Of a DNA stretch of 64,000 bases, positions 35,642 to 44,333 are shown piece by piece; the stretch's first letter is position 1, and each line of letters starts with the position of its first letter. Made by a program: the position numbers and the translations under genes. Source of the stretch: a bacterium (GTDB lineage Bacteria; Planctomycetota; Planctomycetia; Planctomycetales; Planctomycetaceae); assembly GCA_016125225.1 (NCBI GenBank), contig WGME01000027.1:1-64000 (forward strand), read 5' to 3'. The notes under the pieces are model-generated. The model was not told the origin of the DNA and did no database searches. It saw nothing but the letters and a program-made list of their open reading frames with translations.

Positions 35642-38600
35642 GCCGGACCAGTTTGAGATCCATCAGCGCTGGCAGCGGTCGACGGGCTGGCTTGCAGGTG
35701 ACTGTTTGCACTCCAGCAGACAATTCGAGCTTGCCGCATTCCATCGTCTGATAGTCGTCCCAGCCTGCGGTGGCCTCGATTTTCTGAGTGACCATGGCTC
35801 CGCGAGATGAGACCAGCAAACTATGCCCTGCCGCTTGTGAGTCGCAGGCGTAGATGATTTCAATGCGATACGTCTTCGACTCCGGCACATCGATGGTCCA
35901 GGTCACAAAATCATCGGCACTGCTCCACCAGCCGAGGTTGCCGTACTTTTCTTCGAGCACGATCGTCGGTCCATAGATTTCGCAGGTCGCCGGTGTGAGC
36001 GTAAAGACCCCCTCTGAATCCGCGACCACGCGCTGCGGCTGATTGCCTGGGAAAGTCTTGCGCGAAGGCAAGGGGACATTGCCGCGGATGAATGCCACCA
36101 GATCAGCCAACATCGGCGGCGTGAGTTCTTTTTCGAGTCCTTCGGGCATCAGCGATTTGTTGATGGCATAGAGTTCTTCGATGTCGTTCCGCAGAATCGT
36201 GGTCGACTTGGCTTCTGCGGCGAGCAAGGTGAGGCTGGTGGCCGTTTCCTGCTGGAGAATTCCGGTATGGACCTGGCCGGAGGTTGTCTGCACGCCGAAC
36301 TGCAGGAACTTGGTTTCAACCGCCTTGTTGGGATTCAGTACGGCTGTCACCAGAGCCGTGACGCTCTTATCGGTGAGTGCGGCCAAGTCCGGGCCGACGG
36401 CGTGGCCCAAGTCGCCCAGCTTATGACACTGAGCACACCGTTTCGCAAACAGCTCACGCCCCGCCGCCGCATCGTCCTGTTCCGGCATGGACCGCAGGTA
36501 CTCAGCAATTAACTGAGCACGGGCCTCATCGGACACCGGAGCCAACGCATCGTGGGCTCCCTTGCGGACATCTGCATCGCGATGCGATAGCAGAAACTGC
36601 GTGGTTTCCGGGTCGATATCGGCCGGTGTGAGTTCTTCCAGTTCAACTTGCCGCACCAAAGCCTGCGCAATCGCAGGCCGACCTAACAGATGTTGTCGCA
36701 CCCCTGACCGCAGCGCGGGCGACAGGTTCCGCCAACCCATCACAATCTCTTTGCCGACGTCGGATGACCCCAGTTCGCCCGCAAGCTCGATGGCAGCCAG
36801 TTGGATGGCCAAGGGTTGTGTCGGTTTCAGCCAGTCGGGATTGAAAGTCGTATTCCGAGAGGTCTGTCCATAAATCTTCAGCGCATTCGCACGTTGATCA
36901 GGAGTAAGGTCCGGTTGCTCAATCATCGGAGGCAGCTGGTTCAACCAGGCTGACCACTGCTCTGCCAGCTGGGGTTCAACTTTCTGTGTCACTTCCAACC
37001 AGCCCGACCACGACTTTCCAGATCGCTTTTGTGCCGCAAGCCAAGTTTCCACCGCAGCCCACTGCCACGGTTTCGCTTCGGCGGGTGATCCAGCCAGCAA
37101 GAGTTTGGCGAACTCGTTGAGCGATTCCGAATCATTATTCGCCACCGCATAGATCAATAGTGGCTCCAGCAGCGGATGGCCCGAGGTGGTGAGCCCCGGC
37201 GATTTTCGCAGGGCCTGAACCTGCGCTGGGAGATTGTAAGGCGTCAGAGAACTGAGCAGCATCGCCCGCACATCGGGATCTTCTGTCTGCGAAGCAAGTG
37301 TTGCGAGGGCATCGCTGGCCATATCACCCGGTAGTTCGCCCAATGTTGCGGCGAGTTGCAATTGAATGCCCGGATGCGGATCGTTGGCGAGATTGGCGAT
37401 TTGGCGAAGCAACGCATCATTGTATTTGGCCAAACCTTCAGACAGCCGGATGGCAGCGGCACGAACCAACGGATGCGGATCACGCAGCGCCGTCATTAAG
37501 TGCTCGGCTTTCAAAGCGTCCAAGGTCTGCAGGGTCCAGAGAGCCTGAGCACGAACAGCCGGTGCAGAAGAACTTTCGGCGAGATGCGCGAGCACCGGGA
37601 TTACGGCAGCAATTTCAGCCTGCTGGCTTCGGCGTTCCACCAGCAACTGCTGCACCATGTCACGTTGCCAGCCGTTGGGGGAATCCAGCATCTTGGCCAG
37701 TTCTGGTAATGAAAGTTGACCGAGCCGTGGGACCGCGCGGGGTTTCGTGCCGGTAGGGTAGACCCGCCACAAACGGCCTTTGTCGTCACCTTCACGGACA
37801 TTCAACCGCTCCTGCCATTCCTGCGGAATCCACTGCGGATGCTCAATCACCAGCCGATACATATCCGCGATCCACAGCGATCCATCCGGCCCGGTCTTGA
37901 GTTGCGTCGGCCGGAACCAGTTGTCAGTTGAAGCCAGGAATTCCGACTCCCGTTCACTCTCCAATCGCTGGCTGGAATAGCGAATGCCATCAAACGACAG
38001 CACTTCGCGATGGACGAGATTGTGCACGGGTTCGGAGACGAACGAGAGCTGAGGGTTGAGGGCTAAGTGCTGAGGGCCAGATCCCGTAACCGGACTTTTG
38101 CGTTTATCACTCAGCCCTAAACCCTGAGCACTTAGCCCCGGGACGATGAAATCGTCCCGGAATACCATCGCGGAGCACGCCGATGTGAAGCGGTTCGCGC
38201 GGTCGAAGTCGTTGAACCGAGTGAGTGTTTTGCTGGCGGGGTAGATGGGGGCGGGGCCGGGTTGGTTCGAGACGTCGCGGCGGCTGTCGGGAGGGGCGAT
38301 GTGCGGGTTACGGCTGAGGTAACGGTCTTCGAGCACATACTGCCACATCGGGCGGCTGTTGTTGTTGCCGAACCAGTGGCCGAAGTCGTCGCATGCCCGG
38401 CCGAACTGAGTCTGCCCATTCACCGCTTCCATCTCGCCGGTTTCGGGTTTGATCCGTAAATCACGGCCACGGATTTCGAGCGTCTTGCCGGTTTTGATGG
38501 AAGTAATCGTGCCGCCGGAGTCACCGTTGCCTACATACAGCCAGCCCTCGAGCCCCCAGGTGAAGCCATTCACGCGATGCTGCTGGTTCCCCTCGACGAA

Positions 38601-40958
38601 GCCGGTGTAGAGGACCTCTCGAACATCGGCTTGCCCGTCGCCATTGGTATCGGCGGCGAAGAAGATGTCCGGCGCGGCGGAGACCAGCACGCCGTTCTTC
38701 CACGGATGGACACCCGACGGAAACGCAACGCCATCGAGAAACAGCGTCGACTTGTCGTACTGGCCGTCGCTGTCGGTATCTTCGAGGAACCGCACACGGC
38801 CGCCGGGTTGACCGCGACCGTCCAGGCCATTCGGATAGTCAGCCATTTCGACCACCCACAGCTTGCCATCCGGCCCCCACTGCATCGCGACGGGGTCCAT
38901 GACCTCCGGTTCATGGGCCATGAGTTCGACGGTGTAACCGGGGGCGACCCGCATGGAATCGATCGCCGCCCGAGGTGTCTTCGCCGATGGCATGCGGTCG
39001 CCGAGGAGTTTGTCGAAGTCCCAACTAACAATCAGATTCGGCCGGTCAGCGGTGTCTTCATTCATCCAGTGCAACGCACGATCGCGGACGAAAAAACCGT
39101 TGTCGGTGCCATCGGCCCGAACGATCGGCAGAAGTTCTTCCTCGGCGGGTTTGTCGCCACGCTGGCCGGACAACAGTTCGATGGACCAGCCCTTGTCCAT
39201 CGATTCAAAGAGCCAGACGCCGTAGCGATCTGCACTCGAGTACACAATGTCGAGTTTGCCGTCTTCGTCGATGTCCACGAACCGCTGTCCACTATCCTGA
39301 TCGAAAGGAGTTTCCAGCGTTTGCAGGGGCGAAATGATTGTGTGCGACGGGAGATGAAACGGCAGCTTCTCCCATTGGCCTTGTGTTCCTGAATACTGGT
39401 AGACAGCGTGCTGCCCGCGATTCAGAATCGCACGATCCGCATCGAGTTCCCCTTCACTCCCCACAACAATTTCACTAACCCCATCGCCATCAATGTCGCG
39501 CAATCGATAAGCATGACTGTCTGTCGGCAAGCTGAGGCCACTTTCGGCGCGCAGTCCCGTCAAGAGGCTGTTATCGTGTCTCCACTTTTGACCGACCCAT
39601 TGCCAGAAGCCGTACGTTGGGGTGCCGGCTTGGTCTTCTTCGTATGGACTCAACCAATCGTAGGATAAAAGCGAACTGTGACCATTCGCTTGCAACACAC
39701 CGAAACGTGCCTGCAACGAACCGTACTTCTCGTAATACACCGCGGTAATCGGAAAATCCTTGTCATCCCAGGTCTTGGCCGTTGGAGACCAGAGACGCAT
39801 AATAGGCTTTGCTACCGGTTGGCGACTGTCGTATCGCCTGGCGCCGGTTAGAATCACGTCGAGATATCCGTCGTGGTTCACGTCAATCAGCGGATTGAAC
39901 CGGACACCCCATGTTTCCCGCAGAGGTTGTCCAGCGAGCAAGTTTTTATTAAGCCGTTCTATCGCCTCCTTAAACGTCAAGAACTTGACCTTCTTTCCGT
40001 GCTTCGCGACGGCGTGGTCGATGAGTTCGTTGATCTGCTCGGCCTGAATCCAGCCGTGCGGGTGGAAGACGAGGTTGAGGACGCCCTGCTTGAGGACCGT
40101 GATATCGAGGGCCGCTTTCATGTCCTCGACGGTCTGGGGATTGTTGGGCTGATGCAGGAAGTTGGCTTCCCAGTCACTGGGGGTCATACAGGGGAACTCC
40201 CAGCACTGGTTGCCGATGACATAGGGGTAGGGATAGTTCTCGATGTAATTCACGAAGCGGTCGTGCGTCTGGTCGCCGCGCTTGAGGCCCTTCGGAAAAT
40301 ACTTGCGGAAGCGTTCCTTCCCATCGGCATCGAAGAGGAGTTCGCGGGGAATCTCGGGGTCATCGGCCGTGTAAACCTGAAAGACCGACGAACTGATCTG
40401 CAGGAACTTGCCGTTCGACGTGGTCTTATTGAAGATCTCTTTGTAGAACCGCGGGCTGACCGTGTTGAGCGAATCGCAGCAAGGCATGCGGTAGGCCACG
40501 GGCGTGTTGTTAGGGATCGAGAACATCAGGTCGACGCATTTGTCGTAGGTTCCCTTCGCTTTGGCGAAGTCCCCTCCCTGCAACAACGGGCAGGGATGAT
40601 CGAAGGTATGGACTTCGAGGCTCAGCCCTTCCTGCAACCACGTTTGCAGTTGCGGGTCGTCGGGCTTGACGGCACAGGTCATGATGCTGACAGGCGCGCG
40701 GCCGTCGATCGCTTTCAATCGCTGCAAAATCGGCCGCAGATAGGCTTCGTACTTCGCGGTGTCGCGCATGTCGTCAATCGCGAAGATGACGACCGCTTCG
40801 ACCCCTTCTTCGCCGACCCATTGTGGAGTGATGAGCTTGGGGAATTTCGTGTGTGGATAGTAGATATCCTGCCCGTCGAGATAGGCGAGGCGGTTGCCAT
40901 CGACCGGGGTGACCGCAAGCGCAGCCAGAAGACAGTATGACCAGAGAGCCGAAGTCAT
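35625..40958 (-). CDS. Giant exported deacetylase/propeller/PVC-dehydrogenase/cytochrome fusion
   Basis: A 1777-aa protein with a signal peptide. Domains in order: polysaccharide deacetylase-like (about 20-340; AIDDMRD, HTFDHP zinc motif, FHPHGW); FG-GAP-like repeats (about 350-640; DVNHDGYLD, DIDGDGVSE, DIDEDGKLD); PVC-type membrane-bound dehydrogenase propeller (about 665-1090; YTVELMAHEPEVMDPVAMQW, EPVHNLVHREV); HEAT repeats (about 1100-1480); a heme domain with CAQCH (Cys1499 region) and GPDLAAL; and a C-terminal carbohydrate-binding-like beta domain. The dehydrogenase/HEAT/heme part is a known planctomycete layout; the N-terminal deacetylase and propeller add to it. Residues 942-970 are encoded by an inserted inverted repeat. 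It probably acts on polysaccharide outside the cytoplasm. Confidence 0.88.
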   Translation of the reverse strand: MTSALWSYCLLAALAVTPVDGNRLAYLDGQDIYYPHTKFPKLITPQWVGEEGVEAVVIFAIDDMRDTAKYEAYLRPILQRLKAIDGRAPVSIMTCAVKPDDPQLQTWLQEGLSLEVHTFDHPCPLLQGGDFAKAKGTYDKCVDLMFSIPNNTPVAYRMPCCDSLNTVSPRFYKEIFNKTTSNGKFLQISSSVFQVYTADDPEIPRELLFDADGKERFRKYFPKGLKRGDQTHDRFVNYIENYPYPYVIGNQCWEFPCMTPSDWEANFLHQPNNPQTVEDMKAALDITVLKQGVLNLVFHPHGWIQAEQINELIDHAVAKHGKKVKFLTFKEAIERLNKNLLAGQPLRETWGVRFNPLIDVNHDGYLDVILTGARRYDSRQPVAKPIMRLWSPTAKTWDDKDFPITAVYYEKYGSLQARFGVLQANGHSSLLSYDWLSPYEEDQAGTPTYGFWQWVGQKWRHDNSLLTGLRAESGLSLPTDSHAYRLRDIDGDGVSEIVVGSEGELDADRAILNRGQHAVYQYSGTQGQWEKLPFHLPSHTIISPLQTLETPFDQDSGQRFVDIDEDGKLDIVYSSADRYGVWLFESMDKGWSIELLSGQRGDKPAEEELLPIVRADGTDNGFFVRDRALHWMNEDTADRPNLIVSWDFDKLLGDRMPSAKTPRAAIDSMRVAPGYTVELMAHEPEVMDPVAMQWGPDGKLWVVEMADYPNGLDGRGQPGGRVRFLEDTDSDGQYDKSTLFLDGVAFPSGVHPWKNGVLVSAAPDIFFAADTNGDGQADVREVLYTGFVEGNQQHRVNGFTWGLEGWLYVGNGDSGGTITSIKTGKTLEIRGRDLRIKPETGEMEAVNGQTQFGRACDDFGHWFGNNNSRPMWQYVLEDRYLSRNPHIAPPDSRRDVSNQPGPAPIYPASKTLTRFNDFDRANRFTSACSAMVFRDDFIVPGLSAQGLGLSDKRKSPVTGSGPQHLALNPQLSFVSEPVHNLVHREVLSFDGIRYSSQRLESERESEFLASTDNWFRPTQLKTGPDGSLWIADMYRLVIEHPQWIPQEWQERLNVREGDDKGRLWRVYPTGTKPRAVPRLGQLSLPELAKMLDSPNGWQRDMVQQLLVERRSQQAEIAAVIPVLAHLAESSSAPAVRAQALWTLQTLDALKAEHLMTALRDPHPLVRAAAIRLSEGLAKYNDALLRQIANLANDPHPGIQLQLAATLGELPGDMASDALATLASQTEDPDVRAMLLSSLTPYNLPAQVQALRKSPGLTTSGHPLLEPLLIYAVANNDSESLNEFAKLLLAGSPAEAKPWQWAAVETWLAAQKRSGKSWSGWLEVTQKVEPQLAEQWSAWLNQLPPMIEQPDLTPDQRANALKIYGQTSRNTTFNPDWLKPTQPLAIQLAAIELAGELGSSDVGKEIVMGWRNLSPALRSGVRQHLLGRPAIAQALVRQVELEELTPADIDPETTQFLLSHRDADVRKGAHDALAPVSDEARAQLIAEYLRSMPEQDDAAAGRELFAKRCAQCHKLGDLGHAVGPDLAALTDKSVTALVTAVLNPNKAVETKFLQFGVQTTSGQVHTGILQQETATSLTLLAAEAKSTTILRNDIEELYAINKSLMPEGLEKELTPPMLADLVAFIRGNVPLPSRKTFPGNQPQRVVADSEGVFTLTPATCEIYGPTIVLEEKYGNLGWWSSADDFVTWTIDVPESKTYRIEIIYACDSQAAGHSLLVSSRGAMVTQKIEATAGWDDYQTMECGKLELSAGVQTVTCKPARRPLPALMDLKLVRLIPEE
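38049..38135. repeat. Heptamer-built inverted repeat inserted in frame in a coding region
   Basis: The left arm 38049-38076 is four heptamers: CTGAGGG, TTGAGGG, CTAAGTG, CTGAGGG. The right arm 38108-38135 read on the minus strand is CTAAGTG, CTCAGGG, TTTAGGG, CTGAGTG. Each arm is 28 bp and the spacer is 31 bp, so the whole is 87 bp, exactly 29 codons, starting at a codon boundary of the giant minus-strand gene. It encodes LSAQGLGLSDKRK... up to LALNPQ, which breaks an otherwise conserved stretch between FRDDF and EPVHNLVHREV. No clear target-site duplication is seen. Confidence 0.85.
38138..38160. repeat. 10-bp stem, 3-nt loop hairpin beside the heptamer repeat
   Basis: CCGGGACGAT pairs perfectly with ATCGTCCCGG around the loop GAA. 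It abuts the heptamer repeat and overlaps the codons for RDDFIVP. One arm is probably native and the other may have arisen with the insertion. Confidence 0.8.
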
Positions 40959-41066
40959 AGGGAGGCCTCGGAAAGCAGATGAGTGACATCACGCGCGACG
41001 CCTATCATCATCCAGCCCGAGCGAGATGGCAATCGTCAACGCCGTGTAATCGGCCGTCTCAACGAC

Positions 41067-41098
41067 AAAGCCCGTGAAGGGAGTTCTTCACGGGCTTT
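41067..41098 (-). terminator. Terminator hairpin downstream of the SulP gene
   Basis: A perfect 12-bp stem (AAAGCCCGTGAA with TTCACGGGCTTT) around an 8-nt loop lies 40 bp after the SulP stop codon on the minus strand. The T-run after it is short, so efficiency is uncertain. Confidence 0.7.
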
Positions 41099-41137
41099 GC
41101 GGAAGTGGCCAGCCGAGCTGTTGCTTGACCAGAACCA

Positions 41138-42880
41138 TTAGTTGTGAGCATGCGCTTCGATGGGCTGGCTGCGGATGCGGGCCCCGGCCGGATGGTTTGA
41201 CAGATTCACATGGTGTTCGAGGCCGGTCACTTCGAGTTTGAGCCCATTGGCTTCGAAGTCGCGTTGCAGTTCCATCAGCTTTTCCATCGTGGAGTGGTCG
41301 ACCAGATTGGTCTGTGACAGATCGACGATGACGTTCTTTTCCTGCAGGATGCCGTAGTTGTAAATCTGGCTGCGGAACATCAACCAGTTACTGAAAACGG
41401 CGGATTGCGAAGCGCGGATGCAGTAGGTCTGATTGTCGACCTGTTCAATGTGCAGGATCGGCCGGAAGACCGATGTTAAAGGCATGCCGTTGATGAAATG
41501 GATCAGCAGTTTTACGCCGATGCCGATGAAAATGCCCACCAGCAAGTCTGTGGCGAGGACGCCGATGATGGTGGCGACAAAGACCACGAATTGCTCGCGG
41601 CCATAGTGATAAACGTGCATAAACTCGCGCGGGTGAGCCAGACGGAAGCCGGTGAAGATCAGCATAGCAGCCAGGGCGGCCAAGGGGATGAGATTCAACA
41701 ATTGAGGAATCGCGGCGACGGCCACCAGCAGAAACAGGCCGTGGAACATGTTCGAGTACTTGCTTTTGGCGCCGTTATCGATATTGGCCCGGCTGCGGAC
41801 GATTTCGGCGATCATGGGGATGCCACCGAGGAATGCCACGGCGGTATTGGCTAAACCGACAGCCAGCAGGTCTCGGTTCAGATCGGTCTTCCGTTTATAG
41901 GGGTCGAGCATATCGACCGCCTTGGCACTCAGCAGCGATTCCAGGCTACCGATGATCGCGAACAAGGCCACCCACTTCCAGGCGAAGCCTTGTTTGAGGA
42001 TGCTGAAATCGGGAAAGAGGGAGAACGTGGCCAAGCCAGCCGCTCGCGAACCAAGCTGTTGGATGGCATCGTTTGGCACGGAGACCAGATGTTTCCCAGC
42101 CGAAAGAGTGAAGGTCTGTCCAAATGCGGCGTAATCGTAGTCGGCTGCACCTGGGCGTGGCATGTGCAACACAAACATGGCCAGCGGTACGGTCACCAGC
42201 AGCACAATCACCTGGGCCGGAATCATTTTTCCCAACTTGGGTAGAAAGGCGGGCAAGCCGAACATGATGACCAAGCCGACGACACCAATCACCGCCACCA
42301 ATGGATTGAGATGTGACACGGCTTCCGGCAGGTGCAGAATCAGGGCAAGTGGTTCAAAAGAGTGACCATGGGCATCCATCAGATATTGCTTGGGAACGCC
42401 AAAGGCAACCGGAATTTGCTTGGCCATGATGATCACGCCGATCGATGCCAGCAGACCATGCACTGCGGAGGATGGGAAGAAATCTCCCAAAACCCCACCT
42501 TTGAGCGCACCAAATATGATCTGACAGATCCCGGAGATCACGCAAACGGCGAGGGTCATTCGAAACGCTGTCAGTGCCAGATCGGAATCAGCGACTCCCT
42601 GTGTTCCGGCAAAGGTAGAACAGTCGGTCACACAGCCCAGCACAATCACGATCAAACCGGCCGCAGGGCCTTTAATCGTCAATTGGGAATTGCTCAGCAG
42701 TGTGGCGAGTATGCCCCCCGCAATAGCGGTATAAATCCCGGAGACAGGTGGACAACCACTCGCCCCCGCGATCCCCAGGCAGAGGGGTAAGGCGATCAGG
42801 AAGACCATAAACCCCGCTTTGAGATCGCTGGTAATCGATCTTGGGGCACCATTGGCAGATGGCGTCGCAATCATGGTCAC
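41138..42880 (-). CDS. SulP-family anion transporter with STAS domain
   Basis: A 580-aa polytopic inner-membrane transporter of the SLC26/SulP family with about 12-14 helices. Family blocks include MVFLIALPLCLGIAGASGCP, SGIYTAIAGGILATLLSNSQ and IKGPAAGLIVIVLG. The C-terminal STAS domain (about residues 450-560) carries VDLSQTNLVDHSTMEKLMEL. Members carry sulfate, bicarbonate or other anions with Na+ or H+. The N-terminal region is like the bicarbonate/sulfate branch, but the substrate cannot be set from sequence. A carbonic anhydrase often accompanies related genes but none is seen. An in-frame alternative ATG lies 6 bases in. Confidence 0.92.
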   Translation of the reverse strand: MTMIATPSANGAPRSITSDLKAGFMVFLIALPLCLGIAGASGCPPVSGIYTAIAGGILATLLSNSQLTIKGPAAGLIVIVLGCVTDCSTFAGTQGVADSDLALTAFRMTLAVCVISGICQIIFGALKGGVLGDFFPSSAVHGLLASIGVIIMAKQIPVAFGVPKQYLMDAHGHSFEPLALILHLPEAVSHLNPLVAVIGVVGLVIMFGLPAFLPKLGKMIPAQVIVLLVTVPLAMFVLHMPRPGAADYDYAAFGQTFTLSAGKHLVSVPNDAIQQLGSRAAGLATFSLFPDFSILKQGFAWKWVALFAIIGSLESLLSAKAVDMLDPYKRKTDLNRDLLAVGLANTAVAFLGGIPMIAEIVRSRANIDNGAKSKYSNMFHGLFLLVAVAAIPQLLNLIPLAALAAMLIFTGFRLAHPREFMHVYHYGREQFVVFVATIIGVLATDLLVGIFIGIGVKLLIHFINGMPLTSVFRPILHIEQVDNQTYCIRASQSAVFSNWLMFRSQIYNYGILQEKNVIVDLSQTNLVDHSTMEKLMELQRDFEANGLKLEVTGLEHHVNLSNHPAGARIRSQPIEAHAHN

Positions 42881-43322
42881 GTCCTGTGAAGTGAAGCTAC
42901 GATTTCAGACATCTTCCGAGGCAAAAGTGCGGAGGCTTTCGTTTTCTCCATGAAACATGGCACAAAAAGGAACCCGCAGCCTAGCGATTAACCTTTGTCT
43001 GAATGCCAACTTGGCCTTTTCGTAAGACTACGAGGCAATGTACTGATGTTATCGTGGGAATTATGTAAGGTTCGCTAGCTCGAAGGGTCTGTTTGCGCTG
43101 AACTTTTCGTTAGAGTCGGAAAACTCTCGGAAATGGGAGAAGATTCCGCCGATTTTTCCGGCACAGAACGCAGTTGGCAGCTTCGGTCGCTTTAACTCAC
43201 GGTCGGCGGATATGATACGAGCAGGCGTGGCTCGGGTCCGTCCTGTCGGATTCCCGGTGCCATGTCGATTGAAACACGGATGATGTTCTGGTTTCCCTTT
43301 TGAGTTGCAGGGTCGACAACGC
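42881..43322. other. 442-bp divergent intergenic region
   Basis: Lies between the SulP gene (minus) and the epimerase gene (plus) and should contain both promoters. I see no gene, tRNA or strong repeat. It is AT-richer around 42900-43140 than the genes on either side. Confidence 0.5.
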
Positions 43323-44309
43323 ATGTCGCATTGTTTGGTCACGGGTGGTGCAGGATTCATTGGCAGTCACCTGACAGAACGTCTGCTCGCCGATGGCCAT
43401 ACGGTCACCGTCCTTGACAACCTCTCCACGGGGCGGCCAGAAAATCTGGCGCACCTGCTCGATCATCCCCAACTGAAGATCCGCTCCGGTTCAATCACTG
43501 ATCCGGTGCTGCTGTCGGAACTGACGGCGTCTTCCGATGTGATCTATCACATGGCGGCGGCCGTCGGTGTGAAGCTGGTCGCCGACGATCCGGTCCGCAC
43601 GATCGAAACCAATATCTACCCGACCGATCGCATCCTGCAGTTGGCGGCGCAGCGGAAGCAACCGGTGTTTCTCGCATCGACCAGCGAGGTCTACGGGAAG
43701 AACGAGAAGTCAACCTGGTCGGAAGATGACGATTTGCTCCTAGGGCCAACGTCCCGCCCGCGCTGGGCTTATGGCTGTTCGAAAGCAATTGACGAGTTTC
43801 TCGCGCTGGCTTACTACCGTAAGTATCAACTGCCGGTCGTGATTGCCCGTTTCTTTAATGTCGTCGGACCGCGGCAAGTGGGGCATTATGGCATGGTCAT
43901 TCCACGGTTTGTCGATCAGGCTTTGGCCGGGGAACCGCTGGTGGTCTACGACGATGGCACGCAGGAACGTTGCTTCGCCCACGTGCGCGAAGTGGTCGAT
44001 TGTGTGGTGACTCTGATGCAGACACCGGGGGCAGCCGGGCGGGTCTACAACATCGGCAGCGATCAGGCCATTTCAGTCCGTGACCTCGCCGGGGAAGTGA
44101 TTCGGCGTGTCGACCCCGCACTGTCCATTCGCTATGTTCCGTATCATGATGCCTACGGGGCCGATTTTGAGGACGTCCGTCGTCGCGTGCCGAACGTGTC
44201 TCGTCTGGAAGAGACGATTGGCCGCAAACCAATGTTGCCACTGGCGGCGATTCTGGATGATGTGATTGCCTGGAAACGCTCGCGGCTGTCGCGATCCGCC
44301 GCGGAGTAA
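43323..44309 (+). CDS. NAD-dependent nucleotide-sugar epimerase/dehydratase
   Basis: A 328-aa extended short-chain dehydrogenase. The NAD-binding motif is [17 protein letters not shown]. The active site has STSEVYG and YGCSK (Tyr-x3-Lys). [20 protein letters not shown] and [20 protein letters not shown] match UDP-glucose 4-epimerase and UDP-glucuronate decarboxylase relatives. The exact sugar cannot be given. The ATG at 43323 is chosen since the encoded MSHCLVTGG start fits the fold. It is 24 bp before a membrane glycosyltransferase-like gene, which supports a role in supplying an envelope sugar. Confidence 0.9.
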   Translation: MSHCLVTGGAGFIGSHLTERLLADGHTVTVLDNLSTGRPENLAHLLDHPQLKIRSGSITDPVLLSELTASSDVIYHMAAAVGVKLVADDPVRTIETNIYPTDRILQLAAQRKQPVFLASTSEVYGKNEKSTWSEDDDLLLGPTSRPRWAYGCSKAIDEFLALAYYRKYQLPVVIARFFNVVGPRQVGHYGMVIPRFVDQALAGEPLVVYDDGTQERCFAHVREVVDCVVTLMQTPGAAGRVYNIGSDQAISVRDLAGEVIRRVDPALSIRYVPYHDAYGADFEDVRRRVPNVSRLEETIGRKPMLPLAAILDDVIAWKRSRLSRSAAE

Positions 44310-44333
44310 TCGCGGAAACGGGAAGGACTCTCG

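Noticed and set aside
38577-39392. 271-aa plus-strand frame opposite the giant fusion gene
   Set aside because: Antisense to the conserved PVC dehydrogenase and FG-GAP domains; another long overlapping frame at 39873-40940 has the same cause.
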